From NCBI GenBank assembly GCA_035555975.1, contig DATMFV010000112.1, positions 1 through 64,000 of the forward strand: a DNA stretch of 64,000 bases, read 5' to 3'. The notes below the pieces were generated by a model that saw nothing but the letters and a program-made list of their open reading frames with translations, did no database searches and was not told where the DNA came from. The position numbers and the translations under genes are program-made. Shown here in pieces: positions 54,655 to 63,565 of the stretch (its first letter is position 1; each line of letters opens with the position of its first letter). Origin of the DNA: DATMFV01 sp035555975 (GTDB lineage Bacteria > Verrucomicrobiota > Verrucomicrobiia > Chthoniobacterales > Chthoniobacteraceae).

Positions 54655-55689
54655 TCACGTCGCGCAGGAGGCGTCGGCTCCGCAGAAGACCAGTTTTCCG
54701 GTCTTCAACGCTTCCGCCGTATAACTCACCCCGTGAACCTTCAGGTCGTGCTGGTTGAAGAGGGTCAGAAGCCCTCCCTCCGCGTCAAACTCCAGCGAAC
54801 GGCCGACCGGGAAAACCCGGCTCTCCCCCGCCGCAAGCACCCCCTGGAGCTTCCACTTGAACAAGGCGCGGTTGGCGAGGCTCCAGCGGGCGACATCGAC
54901 CGGAAACGGGCAGACGTTGAGCAGCGTCACGGTCAACGGATCGAGCGAAGCGGCGATGATCCGCACCATCCCGTCCGGGTGCGGCTTGCCGTGCCGGTCG
55001 AGCGGGACCGGCTGCTCGGCGTTGAAACTTTTCGGGGGAGCCAGCGCGTGCCCGCTCGCGTCGTCGGTATGCCATGACTGTGACTGGAACTTGAGGAAAA
55101 GGCCCAGCCAGCGACCCGCCGCACGGTGCTCGACCAGCAGCCCGCCATCCTGCCAGACGCCATCCTGCTCCCAATGGCTCGGGTCGTTGCCCTGGTTCAT
55201 GTGGACCTCGTGCATCCCGCGCGCGGGGCGGAACCGGAAGACCGGGTCGCTTGTCCCCGGCGCTTCCCACGGTTCGCCAAAGGTGTAGACCCGCGCGTCG
55301 TCGTTGCCGAGGGTGTCGAGCAACATTTCATCGAGCACGGCGTTGAGATCGGCGCGGCAGCCGGGCCCTTCGCACGGGAGGACCAGAAACTCGTCGGGCT
55401 CAAACAGGTTGAGGCGGATGTAGTCGAGCGCGAGCCGCTGCGGCCGCGTCCCGTCGAGCCGGTGGAAACCGGGCGGCAATTCCGAAAGCCCGCAGGTCAG
55501 CGGATGGACGAAATCGTGCACGAAAAGGTACGCCACCGGCGAAGGGTGGAGCTTCGAGCGGACGTTGATCGCCACCCGGTAGTCGATGCCGCCCGCCTCC
55601 ACATGAAGCTGATAATGCGACTGCCCTTCGCCCGCGAGGCGGCGCACTTTGGCGCGCGCTTTGAGGACTCCGTAAACGTCGAGGGGCAT
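54655..55689 (-). CDS. DUF2278 (YukJ-like) protein
   Basis: About 344 residues. The start MPLDVYGVLKARAKVRRLAGEGQSHYQLHVE matches the DUF2278 signature, continuing with YRVAINVRSKLHPSPVAYLFV and HPLTCGLSELPPGFH. The C-terminal part (ASLDPLTVTLLNVCPFPVDVARWSLAN) resembles a lamin-tail-like beta domain, as in longer family members. No enzymatic motif is known. Convergent with the fused transporter, stop 30 bp away. It lies 28 bp from recJ on the same strand. Confidence 0.8.
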   Translation of the reverse strand: MPLDVYGVLKARAKVRRLAGEGQSHYQLHVEAGGIDYRVAINVRSKLHPSPVAYLFVHDFVHPLTCGLSELPPGFHRLDGTRPQRLALDYIRLNLFEPDEFLVLPCEGPGCRADLNAVLDEMLLDTLGNDDARVYTFGEPWEAPGTSDPVFRFRPARGMHEVHMNQGNDPSHWEQDGVWQDGGLLVEHRAAGRWLGLFLKFQSQSWHTDDASGHALAPPKSFNAEQPVPLDRHGKPHPDGMVRIIAASLDPLTVTLLNVCPFPVDVARWSLANRALFKWKLQGVLAAGESRVFPVGRSLEFDAEGGLLTLFNQHDLKVHGVSYTAEALKTGKLVFCGADASCAT

Positions 55690-55717
55690 GAGAAGGGAAG
55701 GGGGGCCGGTCTTTCTT

Positions 55718-57466
55718 TTATCCCGCCCCGCAGGAACGTAACCGGTAAAGCTGGATCTGCAACTCCGTACGCCCGCGCCAGGTGTTGGCCTCGACGCGGA
55801 AGGCGATGTCCCACGGCGGTCGGGGGAGCGCTTCGGGCAGCATGTTGAAAAAGAGCGCTTCCCGGCGCACCCCGCGTTGTTCGAGGCTGAGGCGGAGATG
55901 TTTTTCCTTGAGCACCCTCGGGGCGGCCGTCGGGCAGACGCCGCGGGCGACCAGCAGCGGCTGCGCGTTGCCCATCCCGAACGGCTGAAGCGCTTCGTGA
56001 AAGGCGAGAAAATCGTCGTCCAGCGCGCCGAAGTCGACCTCCATTTCCGGGCGGACTTCCGGCAAGAGATCATCCGGACCGAGCGCGTCGCTCGTGCATT
56101 GCCGGAAAAGGGAGACAAACTCGTCGAACCGCTCGCGCCGGATCGTCAACCCGGCTGCCATTTCATGCCCGCCGAAGCGTTCCAGCAGGTGGCGACACCC
56201 TTCCAGGGCGGCGACGAGCGAAAAACCGCGGATGCTCCGGCCGCTCCCCTTGCCGAGGCCGTGTTCGTCAAACCCGATCACCCAGGTCGGCCGGTGGTGC
56301 TTGCGGCAGAGGCGCGAAGCGACAATCCCGAGCACGCCGGGGTGCCACCCTTCGGCTCCGAGCACGATCGCGCTCGCGGCGGCGGGGTCGTTGCCCGCCT
56401 GCAACTCGGCCTGCGTCAAGGTCGCCTTTTCGACCTGCTGGCGGTCGCGGTTCTGAAGGTCGAGCGAACGGGCGAGGACCGCCGCCCGCGCCGGGTCGTC
56501 GGTCAAAAGGAGTTCCAGCGCATCGTGAGCCGTGCCGAGCCGCCCGGCGGCGTTGAGGCGGGGACCGAGCTGGAAGCTCACCTCCGAAGGTCGCAGCGGA
56601 CCGCTCACCCCCGCGACTTCCATGAGCGCTTTCACCCCCGGCCAGCGGGTCTGCGAAAGCTGCGCCAACCCGTGGTGTACCAGCACCCGGTTTTCATGCA
56701 CCAGCGGCACGATGTCGGCCACGGTGCCGAGCGCCACCAGGTCGAGCCCGTGCCGGAGGTCAAAGCCCGGGAGCGGCCGTGCCTTGAGCAGGGCGTGGCA
56801 GAGCTTGAAGACCAGCCCCACGGTGCAAAGGTAGCGGTAATCCTCCCCGCACGCCTCCGCTTCCGGGGCGGCCGGAAGGTCGCACCGCTTCGGGTTGACC
56901 ACGGCCACGCAGTCGGGAAGCGCCGCCTTGCATTCGTGGTGATCGACCACGATCACCTCCACTCCAAGCCGGTGCAGCACCGCGATCTCCTCCACCGCCG
57001 AGGTGCCGCAGTCGAGCGTCACCAGCAGTTGGGGCCGCAGGGTCTCCATGCAGCGGTGAACCCCGTCGGCGCTCAGGCCGTACCCTTCCTCCATCCGGCG
57101 CGGCAGAAAACAGCGGGGTCGCCCACCGTATGCCGTCAGCAGACGGGAGAGGAGCGCGAGAGAAGTCACCCCGTCGACATCGTAATCGCCATAGAGGACG
57201 ATCCGCTCGCCCGCATCGATCGCACGCAGGAGCCGCGCCACCGCCGGTTTCAGGTCGGGAAGGGCGTACGGGTCGCCAAGGGTCCGCAAACGTGGCGCGA
57301 GAAACCGGCGCGCCGCCTCGTCCTGGCAGAACCCGCGCGACCAGAGGAGCGAAGCGAGCGCTTCCGGGCATCCCAGCGCCTGGGCAAGCCTCCGGACCTC
57401 CACCGTCGCATTCGCCCCGGGCAAAAACCAGCGGGCGGCAGGCGGGGAGGCGAGGAGATGCTGCAA
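55718..57466 (-). CDS. recJ: Single-stranded-DNA-specific exonuclease RecJ
   Basis: 582 residues. DHH phosphoesterase motifs: LYGDYDVDGVTSLALL, VTLDCGTSAV, VDHHECKAALPD with the DHH, and the DHHA1 part with FGGHEMAAGLTI. It degrades single-stranded DNA 5'-3' in recombination and mismatch repair. The start is a TTG at 57466 without an obvious SD; a later GTG (VEVRRLAQAL) is an alternative. Confidence 0.95.
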   Translation of the reverse strand: MQHLLASPPAARWFLPGANATVEVRRLAQALGCPEALASLLWSRGFCQDEAARRFLAPRLRTLGDPYALPDLKPAVARLLRAIDAGERIVLYGDYDVDGVTSLALLSRLLTAYGGRPRCFLPRRMEEGYGLSADGVHRCMETLRPQLLVTLDCGTSAVEEIAVLHRLGVEVIVVDHHECKAALPDCVAVVNPKRCDLPAAPEAEACGEDYRYLCTVGLVFKLCHALLKARPLPGFDLRHGLDLVALGTVADIVPLVHENRVLVHHGLAQLSQTRWPGVKALMEVAGVSGPLRPSEVSFQLGPRLNAAGRLGTAHDALELLLTDDPARAAVLARSLDLQNRDRQQVEKATLTQAELQAGNDPAAASAIVLGAEGWHPGVLGIVASRLCRKHHRPTWVIGFDEHGLGKGSGRSIRGFSLVAALEGCRHLLERFGGHEMAAGLTIRRERFDEFVSLFRQCTSDALGPDDLLPEVRPEMEVDFGALDDDFLAFHEALQPFGMGNAQPLLVARGVCPTAAPRVLKEKHLRLSLEQRGVRREALFFNMLPEALPRPPWDIAFRVEANTWRGRTELQIQLYRLRSCGAG

Positions 57467-57509
57467 TGGGAAGCGGGAAGACGAAGTTTTTTTTAAGACC
57501 GGGGCGATC

Positions 57510-58256
57510 TTACGGCATGTCGCCGATCTGCCCGACGGTCAGGCCGCCGTCGACGACGATCGTCTGGCCGTAGATGTAACTGGCCGCATCGGAACAGAGG
57601 AAGGTGGTCGCCCCGGCGCAATCCTCGGCGTTGCCGATGCGACGGGCAAGGATTTTCCGGTTGTAGTGCGCCACCTTTTCAGGGCTTTTGGAGATCCACG
57701 AGGTCAGCGGCGTGATGATCAGGCCCGGGGCGACGCCGTTGACGCGAATACCGTGCGGCGCAAGCGTCATGGCGAGCGAACGGGTCATCATGACCAGCCC
57801 CCCCTTGGAGGTGTCGTAGGCCGAGGAGTCGTTCTCCGCCTGAAAACCGTTGGTCGAACTGATGATCACCACCGCGCCGGAGCGGCGTTCGGCGATCAGC
57901 CGCTTGGAGAAGCCCTGGATGAGAAAATAGACGTGCTCGACGTTGAGCCCCATGGTCCGGCGGAAGCGGTCGCGGTCCATCTCCAGGAACGAAGTGTCGT
58001 AGAAGCTCCCGGCATTGCAGACGAGCAGGTCGAGCCCGGGCGCTTTTTCAAACGCTTCCTTGAGGAGCTGGTCGACCCCCTCGGGTTGGGAGACATCGCT
58101 CAAAAGCACGTCGGTCTGCCCTTCTTCGGGGGTGCGCCCGTGGCGCAGGACGGTGGCTCCGGCATTTTGCAGGCCGTCGGCAAGCGCCGCGCCGATCCCA
58201 CGGGTGGAGCCGGTCACCAGGGCGCTGTGGCCGGTAAGGTCAAAAGGATTTTTCAT
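57510..58256 (-). CDS. Short-chain dehydrogenase/reductase
   Basis: 248 residues. NAD(P) motif TGSTRGIGAAL (TGxxxGxG), catalytic Ser in VIISSTNGFQ, and YDTSK (YxxxK). Gly/Ala-rich C-terminal region has NGVAPGLIITPLTSW. It resembles sugar or gluconate 5-dehydrogenases. It lies 39 bp downstream of the amidohydrolase gene, so the two are probably co-transcribed. Confidence 0.88.
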   Translation of the reverse strand: MKNPFDLTGHSALVTGSTRGIGAALADGLQNAGATVLRHGRTPEEGQTDVLLSDVSQPEGVDQLLKEAFEKAPGLDLLVCNAGSFYDTSFLEMDRDRFRRTMGLNVEHVYFLIQGFSKRLIAERRSGAVVIISSTNGFQAENDSSAYDTSKGGLVMMTRSLAMTLAPHGIRVNGVAPGLIITPLTSWISKSPEKVAHYNRKILARRIGNAEDCAGATTFLCSDAASYIYGQTIVVDGGLTVGQIGDMP

Positions 58257-58295
58257 GAGGAGAGGGGTGGAAATAAGGTTTTTTCAGTAGCGGTC

Positions 58296-59264
58296 CTATC
58301 GTTTGCCTTCAAGAAAAGCGAGCGTGTTTTGCCGTGCGACGCGCTCCTGAACCTCCGGCGCGAGCGAATGCAGCGTCTTCGCTTCGGCGGCGTAGCTGCT
58401 CCGCAGGCTGGAGCTGGAGTCGATCCACGAATCAAACGGCGCGTCGCTCCCCCAGAGCAGTTTGTCCGGGTAGGCCTCGGCGAGGTCGTGCAACACCTGG
58501 TCGGGATCGCGGTAATCCGACGGGAAACGGCGTTCGGGCGCGGCGACGCTCGGCGAATCCTTTTGCGCCAGGAGGCAGTGAATCCGGTGCGCGGAACAGT
58601 CCGACCAGGTATTGTCGAGTTCCGCCACGCGGTCGAGCGTCGGCCGGTCAAAGCGGCACGAATGGGCGAGATTGAAGCGGATGCCGGGCCGCGCCTCGGC
58701 CACGGCCACGATGTCGGCCACGGGCGACCACGGGTCCGTTGGGGCGACGCTGGTGTGGATCAGGACCGGGAGGTTGTTCTCCTCCGCGTAATCGAGCAGG
58801 CATTCGCCTTCTTTAAGCAGGTCGCGGATGTACGACTGGATGATGGTCGCCTGAATCTTGAGGCCGCTGCACCGGGAAGTCGCGGCGAGTTCCCGCAGCG
58901 CGCCGACCTGCTCCTTCTGCTTGCGGGAGGGGTCGAGCATCCAGAGCGGAAAGGCGCGCTCCTGCAACTCGGGGAAAAGGGTTTCGATCTCCCGCATCAT
59001 CCGCCGGTTCTCCAACTGGTAGGGGATCGACTCCATCCCCCCCTCGTCGGTAATGGTGCCGGTGCGCAGGTGGGGCACGTTGAGCGCGAGGTGGGTCACC
59101 ATCGGAAAAACGACAAACCGGCCGATGCCGGCGGTTTCCCCCATCCGGACCAGCGTCGGCCAGTCGAGCGCATAGGGATAGTTGCCTTGCAGGTAAAACA
59201 TCAGGTCCACGCCGATGTGGGTATGGGCATCGATCAGATCGCAAGCGGAAGCGGGGTGGGTCAT
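58296..59264 (-). CDS. Amidohydrolase family 2 metal-dependent hydrolase
   Basis: About 322 residues. TIM-barrel metal-binding motifs are visible: DAHTHIG (HxH), VLIHTSV, FNLAHSCRFDRP and LLWGSDAPFDSW (catalytic Asp). Members hydrolyse or decarboxylate varied small molecules. The start is the ATG at 59264, and AT-rich palindromes lie immediately upstream. It is divergent from the IclR regulator. Confidence 0.85.
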   Translation of the reverse strand: MTHPASACDLIDAHTHIGVDLMFYLQGNYPYALDWPTLVRMGETAGIGRFVVFPMVTHLALNVPHLRTGTITDEGGMESIPYQLENRRMMREIETLFPELQERAFPLWMLDPSRKQKEQVGALRELAATSRCSGLKIQATIIQSYIRDLLKEGECLLDYAEENNLPVLIHTSVAPTDPWSPVADIVAVAEARPGIRFNLAHSCRFDRPTLDRVAELDNTWSDCSAHRIHCLLAQKDSPSVAAPERRFPSDYRDPDQVLHDLAEAYPDKLLWGSDAPFDSWIDSSSSLRSSYAAEAKTLHSLAPEVQERVARQNTLAFLEGKR

Positions 59265-59267
59265 TTC

Positions 59268-59288
59268 ATTTTGCAAAATAGAAATTTC
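59268..59288. promoter_or_regulatory. AT-rich palindromic operator between divergent amidohydrolase and IclR genes
   Basis: ATTTTGCAAAAT (59268-59279) is a perfect 12-bp palindrome, and GAAATTTC (59281-59288) a perfect 8-bp one. They sit in a 67-bp divergent intergenic region, directly before the amidohydrolase ATG. The AT-rich palindromic form fits an IclR-type site. Confidence 0.55.
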
Positions 59289-59331
59289 GGTTGCTGGAAT
59301 CAATGCCTTTTGACTACGTTCCGGAAGGTTT

Positions 59332-60060
59332 ATGAATGTCTCCAGTGTCGAGAAAGCGTTTGGTTTGCTGGAGCATCTGGCCGATGCGGGCCGGCCGCTT
59401 TCGCTCAACGAGATCACGCAGGCGGCGCAGTTGCCCAAGCCGACCGCGTACCGGCTGCTCCGTTCGTTGCACGAGCTGGGCTACGTCGGCCGTCCGCTCG
59501 GGAGTCGCGACTATGCGCTGGGGCCGCGGGCGGCCCGGCTGGCGGGGCTGATCGGCAAGGGCGACCCGTATGGCGCACTCAAGGCCGCCGCGCGCCCGCT
59601 GCTGGAGAAATTGCACGAACAACTCGACGAAACCGTCAACCTCGGCGTCCTCTCGGGCCGGAGCGTGCATTACCTCGATTTTGTCGAAACGACGCAGCCG
59701 TTGCGCTACATCGTCATCCCGAGCGACCGCGATCCGTACCACGCCACCGCGCTCGGGCGGGCGATCGTCTCGCAGCTCGACCCCGCCACCCAGGAGGCAA
59801 TGCTGGCGGCCACCCCGTTCAAGGGGAAGGGAGCGCCCGCCGAACCGGAAGCCTTGCGAGGGCTCCTCGCCCGGGCGCGCCGCAACGGCTACGCCGAAGA
59901 GGTCGAGGAAGCGGTGCCGGGCGTGGCGTGCCTGGCGGTCAGCCTCGCCCCGCGCGGTTTTTCCGAGGCGGCGATCAGCGTCGCCGTACCGGTGCAACGT
60001 TTTGACGCGCCACAGCGGCAGGCGATGCTCGACGCCCTGCTCGCCATGGCTCAACCCTGA
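59332..60060 (+). CDS. IclR-family transcriptional regulator
   Basis: 242 residues. N-terminal winged HTH: SLNEITQAAQLPKPTAYRLLRSLHELGYVGR; the C-terminal effector domain has LDFVETTQPLRYIVIPSDRDPYHATALGRAIVS, the typical IclR segment. It probably controls the divergent amidohydrolase-SDR pair and the following MlrC-type gene, 12 bp downstream. Confidence 0.92.
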   Translation: MNVSSVEKAFGLLEHLADAGRPLSLNEITQAAQLPKPTAYRLLRSLHELGYVGRPLGSRDYALGPRAARLAGLIGKGDPYGALKAAARPLLEKLHEQLDETVNLGVLSGRSVHYLDFVETTQPLRYIVIPSDRDPYHATALGRAIVSQLDPATQEAMLAATPFKGKGAPAEPEALRGLLARARRNGYAEEVEEAVPGVACLAVSLAPRGFSEAAISVAVPVQRFDAPQRQAMLDALLAMAQP

Positions 60061-60072
60061 CTTATTTTTCCC

Positions 60073-61563
60073 ATGTCCCAAAAACGCATCCTCCTTGCCG
60101 GTCTTTTCCACGAAACCAATACCTTTGCCCCCGGCGAAATGGGGCTCGACCAGTTTGCCGTGACCCTCGGGCGCGACTGGCTCAACCGCAAGGGAGACGG
60201 CTCGCCGACCGGCTCGTTCCTGCTGGAGGCGGAGCGTTACGGGTGGGAGGTCGTCCCGTCGGTCGATGTGCGCGGCTATCCCGGCGCGATGCCCTCGCCC
60301 GAAGTGCTCGAACGTTTCTGGAGCGAGTTTGAGAAAGTCGCCGCTTCGCCGCAGGCCGAGGGGCTCGACGCGATCTTCCTGGTGCTGCACGGCGCGTTTG
60401 TCTCCCCCGGCATCCCGGACGTGGAGGGGGAACTGCTCCGCCGCATCCGCGCGCTCCCCCGGCTGGCCGCGCTCCCGATTTTCGGCGTGCTTGACCTTCA
60501 CGGCAACATCACGCCCGCCATGGCGGAACACGCGCAGGGGTTGCTCGCCTACCGGGAAAACCCGCACACCGACGCCGCCGAAACCGCCGTCCGCGCCGCA
60601 GCGTTGATGGAAAAAGCGCTGGCGGAGCGGCTGGAACTGCGCACCCGTTTCGTGCCGACCCGCCTCGTCTGGCCGCCGACCGGCACCGGCACGGCGGTCG
60701 AACCGATGCGCGCGCTCGAAGCGCTCGCCCGCAGCGAGGAGCGCGACGGGATCGAAGCGGTCAACATCTTCGCCGGGTTTGCCCAGGCCGACACGCCCGA
60801 CACCGGCGTCTCCTTCACCATCGTCTACGACGCGGCGCGCGTTGCGCCCGACCGGCTCGATGCCATTTCGCGGGAACTGGTCGCGCTGGCGGAGAAAAAC
60901 CGCCATCTCGGCATCCCCGACGAGTGGGAACTCGAAGAGGCGCTGCTCGACGCCGTGGAAAAAGGGGCCTTCCCGGCGCTTCTGGTGGAACCGGCTGAAA
61001 ACATCGGCGGTGGCGCCCCCGGGGACGGAACCAGCGTGCTCCGCGCGCTCCTCAAGCATAAGGTCGCCGGAAGCGGGGTCGTTCTCTGGGACCCGGAAAG
61101 CGTCGCCCGACTTGCGGGAAAAGAACCGGGGAGCGTGCATGAACTCCGGGTCGGAGGAAAAAGTTTCCCGCTCGACCCCGGCCCCGTTCCCGTCACGGCC
61201 CGGCTCCTCCGCCTGACCGACGGGAAGTACGAACTCGAAGACCACCACAGCCACGCCGCCTCCATCGGCGGGATCGACATCGAAATGGGGCCTTCGGCGG
61301 TGGTCGAGGTCGAGGGGATCACCCTTCTTTTGACCAGCGAGCGCTCCGCACCGATGGATCTCGGCCAATGGCGCAGCCAGGGGGTGGAGCCGTCGGAACT
61401 GAAGCTGATCGGCGTGAAGGCGGCGGTGGCGCACAAGCAGGCGTACGATAAAATCTCGAAAGCGAGCTACTGGGTCCGCACCCCGGGGCCGTGTACGAGC
61501 GACCTGAAATCGCTCCCCTACCAACGGCTCCGCAGGCCGGTTTTCCCTCTCGACGAGGCGTGA
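60073..61563 (+). CDS. M81-family metallopeptidase-like protein (MlrC-type)
   Basis: 496 residues. Starts with RILLAGLFHETNTFAPG, where the HETNTF segment is the hallmark of the MlrC/DUF1485 family, and has the LDLHGNITPAMAEHA and NIGGGAPGDGTSVL motifs. The MlrC protein of sphingomonads cleaves linearised microcystin; most members have unknown substrates. The gene lies 12 bp after the IclR gene. Confidence 0.85.
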   Translation: MSQKRILLAGLFHETNTFAPGEMGLDQFAVTLGRDWLNRKGDGSPTGSFLLEAERYGWEVVPSVDVRGYPGAMPSPEVLERFWSEFEKVAASPQAEGLDAIFLVLHGAFVSPGIPDVEGELLRRIRALPRLAALPIFGVLDLHGNITPAMAEHAQGLLAYRENPHTDAAETAVRAAALMEKALAERLELRTRFVPTRLVWPPTGTGTAVEPMRALEALARSEERDGIEAVNIFAGFAQADTPDTGVSFTIVYDAARVAPDRLDAISRELVALAEKNRHLGIPDEWELEEALLDAVEKGAFPALLVEPAENIGGGAPGDGTSVLRALLKHKVAGSGVVLWDPESVARLAGKEPGSVHELRVGGKSFPLDPGPVPVTARLLRLTDGKYELEDHHSHAASIGGIDIEMGPSAVVEVEGITLLLTSERSAPMDLGQWRSQGVEPSELKLIGVKAAVAHKQAYDKISKASYWVRTPGPCTSDLKSLPYQRLRRPVFPLDEA

Positions 61564-61657
61564 GGAGCCCGCGCGATGAGCGGGGAGTTTGGATTGACCT
61601 GCCCCGCCAGCCCGTTACATTGCCCTGCTCTCACCGGAGACTGCGGAGTATCGCGCC

Positions 61658-62890
61658 ATGAAAGTGCTCATTTCAGCTTACGCCTGCGCCCCCTTCCAGG
61701 GATCGGAACCGGAGGTCGGCTGGCAATGGGCCCTGCAGATGGCGCGCTTCCACGAGGTGACCGTCCTGACGCGAACCTATAACCGCGAGGCGATCGAAGC
61801 AGGGTTGCAGACGCTCCCGCCCGACGCGCCGCGGCCCGATTTCCTCTACTTCGATTGCAGCCGCCCCGTCATTTTCCTGCGGCACTTCCTCCACCTTCAC
61901 CACTTCTTCTTTGCGCTCTGGCAATGGAGGGCCCGCCCCACGGTCAAAAAGGCGCACCGGCTCCACCGGTTCGACCTCTTTCACCATGTCACCTTCGCCT
62001 CCTACCGCTACTCCACCGCCGTCTGGGGATTGGGCGCGCCGGTCATCTGGGGGCCGGTCGGCGGGATGGAGACGATCCCCTTTCGCCTGCTTCCGCTCGG
62101 CGATTGGAAGACCATCTTCAAAGAGATTTTCCGCAATCTCGACCGCCTCGGGAAACCGCTTCTCGCCTGGAGGGCAAGACAGGCGGACCTGATCCTCGCT
62201 TCCATGAGCGAGACGCAGCTCATGTTCCGGAAGATGGGGTTCGAGGCACGCCTCTGCCCCACGATCGGGATCTTTCCCGCACCGGTCAGCAGCGAACCCC
62301 GGGAGACCGGCGGCCCCTTGCGGTTGCTCTTCGTCGGCAGGTTGATGTCGGTCAAGGGGATCATCCTCGCCATCGAAGCGGTCGCCCGATCGGGAAGGGA
62401 GGTGGAGTTGACCGTCATCGGTTCCGGGCCGTCCGCGAACGTGGCGCGGGCGCGGGCCCAAGCGCTCCGCCTGCAACGGCAGGTCATCTTCCGGGGGGCG
62501 CTCCCGCAACAGGAAGTGCTCGCCAGCTACGCCCGGCACCATGTTTTTATCTTCCCGAGCCTGTACGATTCCGGCGGGTTTGCCGTTCTCGAAGCGATGA
62601 GCAGCGGGCTGCCGGTCATCTGTCTCGATGCCGGGGGGCCGGCCCTCTCGGTGAACGAAACGTGCGGCGCGGTCATCCCCGTCGGCACGCGGGAGGAGAT
62701 CGTGGCCGGGCTCGCGGCGGCGATCGCCCTTTATGACGACGACCGCGAACGGCTGGCCCGGCACGGCGAAGCGGCCCGGCAGCGAGTGGAGCAGGTCTAC
62801 GCCTGGCCCGCCAAGGGGGAGGCGATGAACCGGATCTACTCTGAAGTCACCGGAAAAGCGCTCGCGGGCGAACGGACGCTCCGGTCGTGA
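61658..62890 (+). CDS. Family 4 glycosyltransferase
   Basis: 410 residues. GT-B fold with RLLFVGRLMSVKGIILAIEAV (GR...KG), VELTVIGSGPS and DSGGFAVLEAMSSGLPVI, the E-x7-E donor-binding motif. The N-terminal part has SAYACAPFQGSEPEVGWQWA. It transfers a nucleotide-activated sugar to a glycan or lipid acceptor. No linked polysaccharide gene is adjacent. Confidence 0.9.
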   Translation: MKVLISAYACAPFQGSEPEVGWQWALQMARFHEVTVLTRTYNREAIEAGLQTLPPDAPRPDFLYFDCSRPVIFLRHFLHLHHFFFALWQWRARPTVKKAHRLHRFDLFHHVTFASYRYSTAVWGLGAPVIWGPVGGMETIPFRLLPLGDWKTIFKEIFRNLDRLGKPLLAWRARQADLILASMSETQLMFRKMGFEARLCPTIGIFPAPVSSEPRETGGPLRLLFVGRLMSVKGIILAIEAVARSGREVELTVIGSGPSANVARARAQALRLQRQVIFRGALPQQEVLASYARHHVFIFPSLYDSGGFAVLEAMSSGLPVICLDAGGPALSVNETCGAVIPVGTREEIVAGLAAAIALYDDDRERLARHGEAARQRVEQVYAWPAKGEAMNRIYSEVTGKALAGERTLRS

Positions 62891-62899
62891 GGCGCGGTC

Positions 62900-63352
62900 T
62901 CAACGCCGGGCCAGTTCCGCAAGCGCCTCCTCCAGCTCGGCTGTTTTCTGCGCCAGGGTCCGTTCCAGGTTCACCACGCGCTGGCCGACCTTGAGCCGCG
63001 CACGAAGTTCGTCCGGGTCAAACGGTTTGATCACGTAATCATCCGCCCCCGCGTCGAGCCCTGCGGTCACTTCTTCCTTCTGGCTCTTGGCCGTGAGCAG
63101 GAGAAGGTAGACGTACGGGCGATCGGTACGGGCGCGGATCTTCCGGCAGATTTCGACGCCATCCATCTTCGGCATCATCCAGTCGAGGATCGCGATCGGC
63201 GGCGCATCCGGCGAGTCGAGGATCTCAAAAGCCGCCTCCCCGTCTTCAGCGGTGATGACGGTAAAGCCCCAGTTGCTCAGGTTGCGTTCGAGAAGGTGTC
63301 GGGAGACATAATGATCCTCCGCGATTAAAATACGGTTGGCGTCGGCACTCAT
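62900..63352 (-). CDS. Response regulator, receiver domain with coiled-coil tail
   Basis: 150 residues. Receiver domain with acidic pair AEDHY, phosphorylation Asp in AILDWMMPKMDG, Thr/Ser in LLLTAKS, and Lys in VIKPFDPDEL. The last 30 residues (LERTLAQKTAELEEALAEL) are a coiled coil with no output domain. It is a stand-alone CheY-like regulator. No histidine kinase is adjacent. Confidence 0.92.
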   Translation of the reverse strand: MSADANRILIAEDHYVSRHLLERNLSNWGFTVITAEDGEAAFEILDSPDAPPIAILDWMMPKMDGVEICRKIRARTDRPYVYLLLLTAKSQKEEVTAGLDAGADDYVIKPFDPDELRARLKVGQRVVNLERTLAQKTAELEEALAELARR

Positions 63353-63565
63353 CGAGCTAAAGAAAGGTTCATGTCATGGATCGGCAGGCAAGGCAAGGCG
63401 GCGATGATACTCCAGAAAAACGCCGATGGGGATCACAAAAACATCGCCAAAGAAGTCCTTTCGCGGCGATTTTGCTTAAAGCCATCGCAGGGGGAGGGTA
63501 GACTCCCAATACCTAAACGCTTCGGTTTCGGCTTCCGGCTTTGCGTTTTGTCTGCAATTTTCGAA

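Noticed and set aside
57666..60005. 779-codon open frame on the plus strand
   Set aside because: It crosses the SDR, amidohydrolase and IclR genes in other frames and has no coherent domain.
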